Counted from the stretch's first letter, positions 8,175-16,647 are shown. The stretch is DNA of 64,000 nucleotides from Rossellomorea sp036867415 (GCF_036867415.1 NZ_JBAJHU010000005.1:124001-188000); one strand, 5' to 3'. Notes: generated by a model not told the origin, from the sequence alone. Program-made: numbers and translations.

Positions 8175-8732
8175 ATGTTATTGAAAAAACAAACAGTTTG
8201 GCTATTGACGATGTTAAGTCTTGTGATCGTGTTATCAGTATATTACATCACTTCACCTACTCAACAGGTTTCAGACCTGGCAGCCGAGCAGAACGAAGGC
8301 GGCAAGCAGGCAAAAGAAGGGGATAACAAAGAAACGATGTCAAACGGTGAAGTAGAAGTCGTTACGGATTCAGCAGGGAATGAAGAGTTTGAAGCGATGA
8401 GAATGGAAGTGGAAGATCAGCGTGCCCAACTCCGCGAAGAACTTGAAGCGAAAGTCGGAGATTCTGAGTTATCTGCAGAAGATAAGAGTGCAGCATATGA
8501 GCAAATGGAAAATCTTCGCGAACTAGCCATGACAGAATCGGTTCTTGAAACCACAATCAAGACAATCGGGTATGACGATGCTCTTGTCAGAGCAAACGGG
8601 GATAGCATCCGTATCACCGTCAAAACCGATAAAGAGCATACAACTGCAAATGCCAACGAAATCATCCGGCTGGTCATGAGCGAAGTAGGAAACGTCAAGC
8701 CTGTAGCCGTAGAATTCCAGCCGGCAAACTAA
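8175..8732 (+). CDS. spoIIIAH: Stage III sporulation protein AH
   Basis: 185 residues after an AAGGGGGAA ribosome site. A single N-terminal transmembrane helix (about 8-25) is followed by a linker rich in Glu, Gly and Asn, a helical segment (about 70-110) and the C-terminal ring-building/YscJ-like domain (about 110-183). In B. subtilis this domain binds the forespore protein SpoIIQ to complete the transenvelope zipper and channel. Last gene of the operon, followed by a terminator. Confidence 0.96.
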   Translation: MLLKKQTVWLLTMLSLVIVLSVYYITSPTQQVSDLAAEQNEGGKQAKEGDNKETMSNGEVEVVTDSAGNEEFEAMRMEVEDQRAQLREELEAKVGDSELSAEDKSAAYEQMENLRELAMTESVLETTIKTIGYDDALVRANGDSIRITVKTDKEHTTANANEIIRLVMSEVGNVKPVAVEFQPAN

Positions 8733-8745
8733 TTGAATAAAGAAT

Positions 8746-8785
8746 GACAGCCCTTTAGATAATGAGGGGCTGTCTATTTTTTTTG
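8746..8785 (+). terminator. Terminator of the spoIIIA operon
   Basis: GACAGCCC (8746-8753) pairs with GGGCTGTC (8767-8774), followed by an interrupted run of T residues. Confidence 0.88.
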
Positions 8786-8901
8786 CCATCAATCAACACT
8801 TTCAGACAAAATTCCTTTTCTATTATTTTATTTTTTTAAATAAAAGAGCTAAAATAGAAGAGGAGCTTGTATGCGCTTAATAGTGTGATTCGAAACACAT
8901 A

Positions 8902-8931
8902 TTGAATTTATACAAGGTATTATCGTATGAT
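8902..8931 (+). promoter_or_regulatory. Candidate sigma-A promoter of accBC
   Basis: TTGAAT (8902-8907), 18-nt spacing, TATGAT (8926-8931). It lies about 45 nt before the accB start. No convincing FapR operator was seen. Confidence 0.5.
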
Positions 8932-8978
8932 ATTAGTAGCTAGTCATAATTAGTCAAACTATTAGAGGGGTGTCCAAA

Positions 8979-9488
8979 GTGTTAAAAATTCAAGAGATTC
9001 GTGAAATTATAAAGCTCGTTGATCAATCCAGCGTGGATGAGTTTTCATATGAGTATGAAGGATCAAAAATCGAACTGAAGAAGAATTCCGGTTTACAAGC
9101 ACCGGTACCGCAATTCGTCCAGTCTCATGAAGAAGTGAAGCAGCCTGCTCAGCAGGCGGTTCAGCAAGCACCTGCTACGGTTCAGACAGAAGCAGCGCCT
9201 GTGGCAGAGGAAAACAAGCCAGCTGAATCAAAAGCAGATGATTCAAACCTACATAAAATTACGTCCCCTATGGTCGGGACGTTCTATCAATCTTCTTCAC
9301 CGGATACCGATGCCTATGTAAAAGCGGGCTCCAAAGTCGACGACAGCTCGGTTGTCTGTATCGTGGAAGCTATGAAGCTGTTCAACGAAATTGAAGCGGA
9401 AGTAAAAGGTGAAATTGTAGAAATTCTAGTGAAAGACGGTCAGTTAGTTGAATATGGACAGCCGTTATTCTTAGTCAAACCTGAATAA
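8979..9488 (+). CDS. accB: Acetyl-CoA carboxylase biotin carboxyl carrier protein
   Basis: AccB carries the biotin that shuttles CO2 between biotin carboxylase and carboxyltransferase in malonyl-CoA synthesis. 169 residues from GTG 8979, 8 nt after GAGGGG; the alternative GTG 8970 overlaps that site. An N-terminal helical segment is followed by a Gln/Ala/Pro-rich flexible linker (about 43-88) and the biotinyl domain, with the thumb region (SSPDTDAYVKAG) and the biotinylated Lys in VEAMKLFNE. It is 16 nt upstream of accC. Confidence 0.96.
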   Translation: MLKIQEIREIIKLVDQSSVDEFSYEYEGSKIELKKNSGLQAPVPQFVQSHEEVKQPAQQAVQQAPATVQTEAAPVAEENKPAESKADDSNLHKITSPMVGTFYQSSSPDTDAYVKAGSKVDDSSVVCIVEAMKLFNEIEAEVKGEIVEILVKDGQLVEYGQPLFLVKPE

Positions 9489-9504
9489 GGAGCGATAAAC
9501 TTTT

Positions 9505-10857
9505 ATGATAAAAAAGGTATTGATTGCCAATAGAGGAGAAATTGCGGTTCGAATTATACGTGCCTGCCGCGAAATGAACATTGAAAGTGTGGCTGTTTAT
9601 TCAGAAGCGGATAAGGAAGCCTTGCATGTCCAGTTGGCCGATGAAGCTTATTGTATCGGGCCCACCTCTTCAAAGGACAGTTACTTAAATTTTACAAATA
9701 TCATTTCCGTTGCAAAACTGACGGACTGTGACGGTATCCATCCGGGATACGGGTTCCTTGCAGAGAACTCTGACTTCGCGGAGCTTTGCCGTGAGTGCAA
9801 CATCACCTTCATAGGCCCTTCACCTGAAGCCATTTCAAAAATGGGGACGAAGGATGTCGCACGGGAAACAATGAGGGAAGCGGGCGTCCCGATCGTCCCT
9901 GGTTCAAAGGGAATCGTGAAAGACGCGGATGATGCTGTCAAGCTCGCCGATTCAATGGGATATCCTGTCATCATCAAAGCGACTGCCGGCGGCGGAGGTA
10001 AAGGGATCCGAGTGGCAAAGACTCAGGAAGACCTTGTGAAAGGTGTCAACATCACGCAGCAGGAAGCAATGACTGCCTTCGGAAATCCCGGGGTGTACAT
10101 CGAAAAGTTCATTGAAGACTTCAGACACGTTGAAATCCAGGTCCTTGCAGACAACTTCGGGAACGTCATTCACCTTGGGGAGCGCGATTGTACGATCCAG
10201 CGCCGCCTTCAAAAACTTATCGAAGAAACCCCGTCTCCTGCACTGAATGAAGAAATTCGTGCCCAAATGGGAGAAGCAGCAGTAAAAGCAGCCGAAGCGG
10301 TTGATTATACAGGTGCAGGCACGGTAGAATTTATATATGATTACAATAATCAATCATTTTATTTCATGGAAATGAATACCCGGATTCAAGTCGAACATCC
10401 AGTCACTGAACAGGTGACAGGGGTTGACCTGATCAAAGAACAGATCAAAGTGGCTTCCGGTGAAAAGCTGTCCCTTAAACAGGATGACGTAACCTTTACA
10501 GGGTGGGCGATGGAGTGCCGGATCAATGCAGAAAATCCGGAAAAGAATTTCATGCCATCTGCTGGAAGAATCGAAATGTATCTTCCTCCGGGCGGACTTG
10601 GGGTAAGAATCGATTCCGCTGCATATCCTGGTTATATGATCCCTCCTTACTACGATAGTATGATCGCAAAGGTCATCACGTATGGAGCTACTCGTGAAGA
10701 GGCGATTTCCAGAATGAAACGCGCCCTTGGGGAATTTGTTGTCGAAGGGGTGCACACGACCATCCCGTTCCATCTGAGATTATTAGAACATGAAACCTTT
10801 GTAGGTGGAGAATTTAATACGAAGTTCTTAGAAAAATATGATGTAATGAAATCCTAG
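9505..10857 (+). CDS. accC: Acetyl-CoA carboxylase biotin carboxylase subunit
   Basis: AccC carboxylates AccB-bound biotin with ATP and bicarbonate. 450 residues, the family length. The N-terminal Rossmann-like domain begins KVLIANRGEIAVRIIRAC; the ATP-grasp domain has the glycine-rich loop KATAGGGGKGIRV (about residue 157) and the catalytic stretch MEMNTRIQVEHPVTE (about 287). The C-terminal biotin carboxylase domain is complete. It may also serve the propionyl-CoA carboxylase beta subunit further downstream, which has no alpha partner in this window (inference). Confidence 0.97.
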   Translation: MIKKVLIANRGEIAVRIIRACREMNIESVAVYSEADKEALHVQLADEAYCIGPTSSKDSYLNFTNIISVAKLTDCDGIHPGYGFLAENSDFAELCRECNITFIGPSPEAISKMGTKDVARETMREAGVPIVPGSKGIVKDADDAVKLADSMGYPVIIKATAGGGGKGIRVAKTQEDLVKGVNITQQEAMTAFGNPGVYIEKFIEDFRHVEIQVLADNFGNVIHLGERDCTIQRRLQKLIEETPSPALNEEIRAQMGEAAVKAAEAVDYTGAGTVEFIYDYNNQSFYFMEMNTRIQVEHPVTEQVTGVDLIKEQIKVASGEKLSLKQDDVTFTGWAMECRINAENPEKNFMPSAGRIEMYLPPGGLGVRIDSAAYPGYMIPPYYDSMIAKVITYGATREEAISRMKRALGEFVVEGVHTTIPFHLRLLEHETFVGGEFNTKFLEKYDVMKS

Positions 10858-10880
10858 TGTGAATTCAGGAGGTGCCTGAC

Positions 10881-11291
10881 ATGGCGGAAAATCAAAACCT
10901 TTTACAAATGTCTCACGGTAAAGACGGCCTTGGTAAAATTGAAATCGCACCTGAAGTAATTGAAGTGATTGCTGGAATTGCTGCTTCAGAAGTAGAAGGC
11001 GTATCTCAAATGCGCGGAAGCTTCGCAACAGGTGTTGTAGAGCGTCTTGGTAAGAAGAACCACGGAAAAGGTGTCAAGGTGGAGCTGGCAGAAGAAGGGA
11101 TCATCATTGATGTATACTGCATCATGAAGTTCGGCGTTTCGATCCCGACGGTTGCACAAAAGATCCAGGATAATATTCGCCAAGCCCTATTGAACATGAC
11201 TGCATTGGAAGCAGATGAAGTAAATGTCCATATCGTGGGTGTCCAGTTCGAAAACCAGACGATCGAAGCTGAAATTGATGAAGAGATGTAA
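10881..11291 (+). CDS. yqhY: Asp23/Gls24-family envelope stress protein (YqhY)
   Basis: 136 residues from ATG 10881, 8 nt after AGGAGG; GTG 10872 overlaps that site. The Asp23 domain covers almost the whole chain: IEIAPEVIEVIAGIAASEVEGV near the start and VNVHIVGVQFE near the end. In B. subtilis YqhY sits next to accBC and has been linked to control of acetyl-CoA carboxylase and fatty-acid synthesis; the same adjacency is kept here. It is 23 nt after accC, so probably in the same transcript. Confidence 0.93.
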   Translation: MAENQNLLQMSHGKDGLGKIEIAPEVIEVIAGIAASEVEGVSQMRGSFATGVVERLGKKNHGKGVKVELAEEGIIIDVYCIMKFGVSIPTVAQKIQDNIRQALLNMTALEADEVNVHIVGVQFENQTIEAEIDEEM

Positions 11292-11307
11292 GTTTGAATA
11301 ATAAGAG

Positions 11308-11341
11308 AGAACGGCCTTCTTTATAGGGGTCGTTCTTTTTT
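11308..11341 (+). terminator. Terminator after the accB-accC-yqhY unit
   Basis: AGAACGGCC (11308-11316) pairs with GGTCGTTCT (11328-11336), with one G-U pair, followed by a T-run. Confidence 0.85.
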
Positions 11342-11432
11342 GTTACGAGAAAAACGTGCGTATTGCCACTAGTTTGTGCTATTATCAAAGGTATGAAAAA
11401 TTGACAACGACTAAAAGGAGTAATTAGAAGAT

Positions 11433-11816
11433 ATGAAGAGAAGAGTTGCCCGTGAAAAAGCTCTGCAGGCTTTGTTTCAAATAGATATGAGTGGTATGGA
11501 AGCGGAAGAAGCGCTTCAAAATGTGGTTGACGGGGAAGAAGTGGACGCATTTTTGAAAGAGCTTGTTTTAGGTTTCTTGAAAAATCAGGAAAAGGTAGAC
11601 GGCATGATCAGGGAGCATTTAGAAAAATGGTCTTTTGACCGCCTTGCGAAGGTGGACCGCAATATTTTGAGAATCGGCACATATGAATTATTATTTGTGG
11701 AAGATGTTCCGGAAAAAGTCGTAATTAATGAAGCAGTTGAAATTGCAAAAACCTTTGGAGATGATCAATCGAGCAAATTTGTGAATGGTGTACTCTCTAA
11801 GGTAAGTCAATCTTAA
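11433..11816 (+). CDS. nusB: Transcription antitermination factor NusB
   Basis: 127 residues. NusB joins NusE (S10) on boxA RNA to prevent premature termination in rRNA operons. The all-helical fold is intact: RRVAREKALQALFQIDMSG at the N-terminus (the Arg-rich RNA-binding face), WSFDRLAKVDRNILRIGTYELLF in the middle and PEKVVINEAVEIAKTFGDDQSSKFVNGVL at the end. The ribosome site AAAGGAG lies about 11 nt upstream. First gene of a long nusB-folD-xseA-xseB-ispA run. Confidence 0.96.
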   Translation: MKRRVAREKALQALFQIDMSGMEAEEALQNVVDGEEVDAFLKELVLGFLKNQEKVDGMIREHLEKWSFDRLAKVDRNILRIGTYELLFVEDVPEKVVINEAVEIAKTFGDDQSSKFVNGVLSKVSQS

Positions 11817-11837
11817 CAATGATAGGAGGCTGGTGAA

Positions 11838-12704
11838 ATGTCAGCTGATCTTATTGATGGCAAACTCATCGCAAACCATTATCGTGAACAATTGAAAGAA
11901 ACGATAACAGAATTAAAAAGAAAAGACGTGGTCCCCGGATTGGCTGTGATTCTGGCCGGCGATAATCATGCCTCCCGCACATACGTAAGAATGAAGAGAA
12001 AAGCTTGCAGCGAGTTGGGGATTCATTCAGAGCTTTATCAGTTTGATGAATCGTTACCGCAGCAAGATTTGGTGAATAAAATAGAAGAATTGAATGATAA
12101 TGCCCATATCCATGGTATCTTGGTTCAATTGCCCCTTCCTCACCATATTAATCCGATTAAGATTATCGAAACCATTTCCCCGTCCAAGGATGTGGATGGG
12201 TTTCATCCGGTTTCAATCGGAAATATGGTTACAAATCAGGATACGTTCTATTCATGCACCCCTCTTGGTATTATGAAGATGCTTGAATATGAAAAGATTG
12301 AACTGACAGGGAAGCATGTTGTAATCCTGGGCAGGAGCAACATTGTCGGAAAGCCTGCCGGTCAGCTTTTCCTCAATCGGGATGCGACCGTTACACATTG
12401 CCATTCGAAAACCGCAAATCTTTCTGACTTTACAAAACAAGCGGACATTCTTGTTTCTGCAGTCGGAAAGGCTGGTTTGATCCATGCTGAAGACATTAAA
12501 GAAGGTGCCGTTGTCATCGATGTGGGGATGAATCGCGATGAAGAAGGGCGATTGTGCGGAGATGTGGATTTCAATGAGGTAAAAGAAATTGCAGGGAAGA
12601 TCACACCGGTGCCGGGAGGAGTAGGGCCGATGACGATAACCATGCTTCTCTACAATACAGTGAAATCTGCACAAAGGTCACTGATTGATCGCCAAAAACA
12701 GTGA
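11838..12704 (+). CDS. folD: Bifunctional 5,10-methylene-THF dehydrogenase/cyclohydrolase
   Basis: FolD interconverts methylene-, methenyl- and 10-formyl-tetrahydrofolate with NADP in one-carbon metabolism. 288 residues. The catalytic YVRMKRKACSELGI (Tyr and Lys) lies near residue 51, the PSKDVDGFHP signature near 116, the Rossmann motif VVILGRSNIVGKPAGQL near 157 and the C-terminal PVPGGVGPMTITMLL near 258. The start follows a TAGGAGG site, 21 nt after nusB. Confidence 0.97.
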   Translation: MSADLIDGKLIANHYREQLKETITELKRKDVVPGLAVILAGDNHASRTYVRMKRKACSELGIHSELYQFDESLPQQDLVNKIEELNDNAHIHGILVQLPLPHHINPIKIIETISPSKDVDGFHPVSIGNMVTNQDTFYSCTPLGIMKMLEYEKIELTGKHVVILGRSNIVGKPAGQLFLNRDATVTHCHSKTANLSDFTKQADILVSAVGKAGLIHAEDIKEGAVVIDVGMNRDEEGRLCGDVDFNEVKEIAGKITPVPGGVGPMTITMLLYNTVKSAQRSLIDRQKQ

Positions 12705-12819
12705 AAAATAGTACACTATATATAACAACTCAGAAGGGACGGCCTATCAGCTTGTCCCTTTACGTATACCCCCGAGATTAAAATCAAAGAAATTGCACGG
12801 TCAAAGGAGTCAGGTGAGC

Positions 12820-14187
12820 ATGGAACACGATCAGTCACGTTATTTAACGGTACAAGCTCTGACAAAGTACATAAAACGAAAATTTGACAGGGACCCCCAT
12901 TTGTCAAATATTTTTGTAAGAGGGGAAATTTCGAATTTCAAGCAGCATTCAAGCGGCCACATGTACTTCACTTTGAAAGATGACAGGGCAAGAATATTGT
13001 CGGTCATGTTCTCGGGGAGTAATCAAGCACTTAAGTTCCGGCCAGAGAGCGGGATGAATGTTTTGATACGCGGGGATATTTCCGTCTATGAAGCAGGAGG
13101 ACAATATCAAATTTATGTCAAGGAAATGCAGCCGGATGGAATCGGTGAGCTTTATCTTGCGTACGAACAGTTAAAGGAAAAGCTTGATAAAGCAGGCTAC
13201 TTCGATTCGGGCAGAAAAAGAATGATACCGAAGTTTCCGGCAAGGATCGCGGTAGTTACGTCTCCGACCGGTGCAGCAATACGGGATATTCTAACCACGA
13301 TTAAAAGAAGGTATCCAATCGGGGAAATCTTGATCTTTCCTGCGCTTGTACAAGGTGATCGGGCTGCGGGGTCGATAGCGCATGCCATCAAGGAAGCGAA
13401 TGGATACGGGGATATCGATGTACTGATTGCCGGACGTGGAGGCGGATCCATTGAAGAATTATGGGCATTCAACGAGGAAATTGTCGCCAATGCGATTTTG
13501 GAATCAAACATACCGGTCATTTCCGCTGTCGGACATGAAACAGACTTCACGATTGCTGACTTTGTAGCAGACTTGCGGGCGCCGACCCCAACTGCGGCAG
13601 GCGAGCTGGCTGTCCCACATATTGATGACTTGCTTGAACGGATCATGAACCGTAAATTAAGGATGATCAAATCGTTCAAAACGAAACTGCAAAGTGAACG
13701 AAATCGGCTTAACAGTTTAACGAAGTCGTATGCATTAAGGAATCCGCACACTCTATACCAGCAAAAAGTCGAACATGTGGACAGGCTGACAGATCAGCTG
13801 CATAAGAATATTTCGCTGCAAGTGAGGCATCAGAAGGAAACGCTCAATGGAATGCATTCCAGACTTCAGCGGGTGCATCCATCCCAGCTTCTGAAGATAA
13901 AAGAGGAACGGGTGAAGTTTCTGCGGGAGCAATTGGAGAAGCAGTTTAGAGGAGTCCTGAAAGAAAAAGGACATGAATTCAACTCAGTCCTGTCAACCTT
14001 TCATGCGCTGAGTCCTTTGAAAATCATGGACAGGGGATACAGCCTTGTCTACGGGGCGGAAGGGGAACTGATCAAGTCATCGCTGCAGGTGGCAAAAGGT
14101 GATCAAATCGAAATCAATGTAAAAGATGGAACGATACTATGCGAAGTGGATTCGGTAAAGGAGCGGGATGGAAATGGTGAAAAATAA
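12820..14187 (+). CDS. xseA: Exodeoxyribonuclease VII large subunit
   Basis: With XseB it forms ExoVII, which degrades single-stranded DNA to short oligonucleotides. 455 residues from ATG 12820, 10 nt after AAGGAG; GTG 12814 in the same frame is only 4 nt from that site. The N-terminal OB fold (LSNIFVRGEISNFKQHSSGH) is followed by the catalytic domain with VVTSPTGAAIRDI, RGGGSIEELWAFN and SAVGHETDFTIADFVAD, then a long coiled coil (about 275-390) and a short C-terminal segment with LKIMDRGYSLV. It overlaps xseB by 14 nt. Confidence 0.96.
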   Translation: MEHDQSRYLTVQALTKYIKRKFDRDPHLSNIFVRGEISNFKQHSSGHMYFTLKDDRARILSVMFSGSNQALKFRPESGMNVLIRGDISVYEAGGQYQIYVKEMQPDGIGELYLAYEQLKEKLDKAGYFDSGRKRMIPKFPARIAVVTSPTGAAIRDILTTIKRRYPIGEILIFPALVQGDRAAGSIAHAIKEANGYGDIDVLIAGRGGGSIEELWAFNEEIVANAILESNIPVISAVGHETDFTIADFVADLRAPTPTAAGELAVPHIDDLLERIMNRKLRMIKSFKTKLQSERNRLNSLTKSYALRNPHTLYQQKVEHVDRLTDQLHKNISLQVRHQKETLNGMHSRLQRVHPSQLLKIKEERVKFLREQLEKQFRGVLKEKGHEFNSVLSTFHALSPLKIMDRGYSLVYGAEGELIKSSLQVAKGDQIEINVKDGTILCEVDSVKERDGNGEK

Positions 14188-14407
14188 AGAGGAATTATCG
14201 TTTGAAGAAGCAATGGAAAGACTGGAAGAAATCGTAGAGAAATTAGAAGAAGGGGAAGTCCCTTTAGAAAAGGCACTGCAATATTATCAAAGGGGAATGG
14301 AACTTTCAAAGCATTGTCATGATACCCTGAATAAGGCAGAGAACCAGTTAACGAAAATGATCACGGATGAAGGAGAAAAAACCTTCGAAGTCAAAGAGGA
14401 GGAGTAG
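14174..14407 (+). CDS. xseB: Exodeoxyribonuclease VII small subunit
   Basis: 77 residues from ATG 14174 (10 nt after AAGGAG); ATG 14168 in the same frame is the other candidate, 4 nt after the site. Helical hairpin protein with the family signature SFEEAMERLEEIVEKLEEGEVPLE and a YYQRGMELSKHCHDTL second helix. Several XseB copies wrap the XseA coiled coil. The start lies within the end of xseA, indicating coupled translation. Confidence 0.95.
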   Translation: MVKNKEELSFEEAMERLEEIVEKLEEGEVPLEKALQYYQRGMELSKHCHDTLNKAENQLTKMITDEGEKTFEVKEEE

Positions 14408-14410
14408 TTG

Positions 14411-15301
14411 GTGACTCTTCATGTTGATTTGGCAGGATTCCAGCAAATGTATAAACAAAAAATTGAACATGTCATGCTCGATTTTGTAAATGGGCGAAAC
14501 ACTCCTTCAACGATTAAAGATGCGATGGTTTACTCCCTGCAGGCCGGCGGGAAAAGAATCCGGCCGATCCTTCTGCTTGCCGTCATTGAAGGGTATGGAA
14601 AAGATATCGAGGCAGGAATGAAGACAGCCGCAGCTCTTGAAATGATCCATACGTATTCATTGATTCACGATGATCTCCCATCTATGGATGATGATGATCT
14701 GAGAAGGGGGAAGCCAACTAATCATAAGGTATTTGGCGAAGCGATGGCCATCCTGGCAGGAGACGGCCTGTTAACACATAGTTTTCAGCTTATAGCAGAA
14801 GATGAACTTATTACAAGTGATCAAAAAATCAAGTTATTGGGCCTTTTAGCCAAATGTGCAGGCCCGGAAGGTATGGTAGGAGGACAAGTTGCTGATATCG
14901 AAGGTGAAAATAAAAGTCTGACTGTCGATGAATTGGAATCTGTTCATGTTCGGAAAACAGGAAAATTACTTATTTTCAGTGCACTCGCAGGTGCTATTAT
15001 TTCATGTGCTTCGGGAGCGGAACAAAGCAAACTTGAACAATTTGCCCACCATATTGGACTGGCTTTCCAAATCCAGGATGATATTCTTGATATTGAAGGT
15101 ACAGAAGAATTGATCGGTAAACGGACAGGCAGCGATGAATTCAAGCGAAAAAGCACATATCCCGGGCTGTTGTCGATGGATGGTGCAAAAGAAAAACTTC
15201 GATTCCATCTGGATAAAGCATTGTCTTCACTTGAAGAACTCAGTATGGATACGGCACTGCTTAAGCAAATCGCACATCTTATCGTCAACCGCAACCATTA
15301 A
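14411..15301 (+). CDS. ispA: Farnesyl diphosphate (polyprenyl) synthase
   Basis: IspA condenses DMAPP/GPP with IPP to make farnesyl diphosphate. 296 residues from GTG 14411, 6 nt after GGAGGAG; TTG 14408 is only 3 nt away. Both aspartate-rich motifs are present: the first at DDLPSMDDDDLRRGKPT (about residue 82) and the second at DDILD (about 222), along with the GGKRIRP IPP-binding stretch. Substrate chain length is inferred from the family. The gene precedes OLE RNA and oapA, with dxs beyond, so two isoprenoid genes flank the RNA. Confidence 0.96.
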   Translation: MTLHVDLAGFQQMYKQKIEHVMLDFVNGRNTPSTIKDAMVYSLQAGGKRIRPILLLAVIEGYGKDIEAGMKTAAALEMIHTYSLIHDDLPSMDDDDLRRGKPTNHKVFGEAMAILAGDGLLTHSFQLIAEDELITSDQKIKLLGLLAKCAGPEGMVGGQVADIEGENKSLTVDELESVHVRKTGKLLIFSALAGAIISCASGAEQSKLEQFAHHIGLAFQIQDDILDIEGTEELIGKRTGSDEFKRKSTYPGLLSMDGAKEKLRFHLDKALSSLEELSMDTALLKQIAHLIVNRNH

Positions 15302-15313
15302 TGTTCTTTCTAT

Positions 15314-15341
15314 TTGAGGAAAGCATAAAATATGTTATAAT
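15314..15341 (+). promoter_or_regulatory. Strong sigma-A-like promoter for OLE RNA
   Basis: TTGAGG (15314-15319), 16-nt spacing, perfect TATAAT (15336-15341), starting 13 nt after the ispA stop. Predicted transcription start is near 15349. This gives the RNA its own start inside the isoprenoid gene run. Confidence 0.72.
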
Positions 15342-15349
15342 AAGACTAT

Positions 15350-15930
15350 AAAATAGTTGGGTGGTGCAGTATTCTAGTCAATCCACCAATCCTGAAGGTG
15401 GGCCTAAAAATCCACTAAAGGGCACATCGATGAAGTTCCTGGACTTGGCTTGAGGCGCCCAGCTTTGGGTCATATCTGGGAGTAAGGCTTGAGGGCGATC
15501 CACAATGGCATGTGGGCGTTGACCCGCAAGCCGCGGAGGCTTTGTATCTCACGCTGGCATAAAGCATGTGCAATGAGTGCAGAGTATGAACCTGCGATTG
15601 TGATGAAATTGATCACTAGCAGCGTAGCCTGCCTTGAGTGAAGAGAGAGGGGATTATGGTTACAAAGTACACATCAGTTGGCCATTGATATGTGCTTTTT
15701 CGTCCATATGAAATCCTCTTTGCAAAAGAGGCTAAGGATTGTGTTCAGGGTTGTTGAGGAAAACTCCTAGACTGTTCGTTTTGACATATATCGAGGATTA
15801 TAGTGCGGACTAAGTGGTAATCCAGTCTAGCTTGTGGTGACGCGGCTAAGTCGGGTTTAATGGGAAACCGCCGGTATGGCAACATCCGGTACCTGATTGG
15901 GAAAACCTACTGGACCTAAGCTGCAATTTT
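15350..15930 (+). ncRNA. ole: OLE RNA (Ornate, Large, Extremophilic RNA)
   Basis: A roughly 580-nt stretch with no credible ORF lies between ispA and a gene for a four-helix membrane protein, followed by dxs. This is exactly the OLE context known from Bacillus halodurans. The base composition is GC-richer than neighbouring intergenic DNA and many helices are visible by eye: CCACA(N6)TGTGG near 15500, a nested AATCCT/AGGATT element with CCTCTT/AAGAGG near 15712-15741, and CCGGT/ATCCGG with GGTTTAATGGGAAACC near 15855-15890. OLE RNA forms a membrane-associated ribonucleoprotein with OapA, and in B. halodurans with OapB and OapC. Its loss there causes sensitivity to cold, alcohols and magnesium. 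The ends are approximate: the 5' end is set by the promoter, the 3' end by where structure gives way to AT-rich sequence. Confidence 0.92.
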
Positions 15931-15993
15931 TACTCTATATATGACCATCCAATTACATAGTATACGAACGATATTAACACAGAGAAACGGTGT

Positions 15994-16626
15994 GTGCAGA
16001 CGATAATGAATGATACATTGAAAAACTCAATAAAGTGGAGTCTCAGTATTGCCGTTATCACATTCGTGTTAGCGGCTATTTTTTCAGTTGCATCCAATTT
16101 GGTACTGAACGGTGTAGCATGGGGAACAGGTTTATTTGTGGTTCTCATCATCGTGTGTATCGGTATCTTTTTTGATATGCTTGGAATAGCCTCGACTGCT
16201 GCAGACGAAACACCTTTTCATGCAATGGCGGCCAAAAAAGTATACGGCGCAAAATATTCGATCAAAATCGTCAGGAATGCCGATCGTTTCGCGAGTTTCT
16301 GTAATGATGTAATCGGCGACATTTCAGGGATCATAAGCGGAACTGCTTCCGCCATCGTCATCATCCAATTGGCGGTTTCCTTTCAGATCGAAGGCGGTTC
16401 TGCGAAGGAGTATATCGTGAGTGTCATATTGACGAGTATCATTGCCTCACTGACCGTAGGCGGCAAGGCACTGGGTAAAACGTTTGCGATTACGTATTCA
16501 AAGGATATAATATTTAGAGTCGGCACTGTTCTTCAGTTCGTTGAAGACCGGTTTCATATAGTCCTGATCAAAGATAAAAAAGATCAAAAAAAGAAAAAGC
16601 GCAAAATAGAGAAACAAAATATATAG
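15994..16626 (+). CDS. oapA: OLE-associated membrane protein OapA
   Basis: 210 residues from GTG 15994; a start at ATG 16006 is possible, and neither has a strong ribosome site. Four hydrophobic segments lie at about 16-38, 44-67, 112-131 and 138-160, followed by a very basic tail (KDKKDQKKKKRKIEK) suited to RNA binding. Between helices 2 and 3 is a DVIGD motif (residues 105-109). Paired Asp residues in DxxxD spacing are essential in the B. halodurans protein. OapA is the founding protein partner of OLE RNA, almost always encoded next to it, and brings the RNA to the membrane. Here it lies 60 nt after the RNA and 21 nt before dxs. Confidence 0.93.
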   Translation: MQTIMNDTLKNSIKWSLSIAVITFVLAAIFSVASNLVLNGVAWGTGLFVVLIIVCIGIFFDMLGIASTAADETPFHAMAAKKVYGAKYSIKIVRNADRFASFCNDVIGDISGIISGTASAIVIIQLAVSFQIEGGSAKEYIVSVILTSIIASLTVGGKALGKTFAITYSKDIIFRVGTVLQFVEDRFHIVLIKDKKDQKKKKRKIEKQNI

Positions 16627-16647
16627 CGATGAAAGTGAGTGGACCCA

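Noticed and set aside
8930..8965. FapR operator before accB (TTAGTAGCTAGTCATAATTAG)
   Set aside because: Only the left half resembles TTAGTACCTGATACTAA; the right half fails.
12726..12765. Hairpin GGGAC/GTCCC between folD and xseA as a terminator
   Set aside because: Short stem, 14-nt loop and no T-run; the genes are probably co-transcribed.
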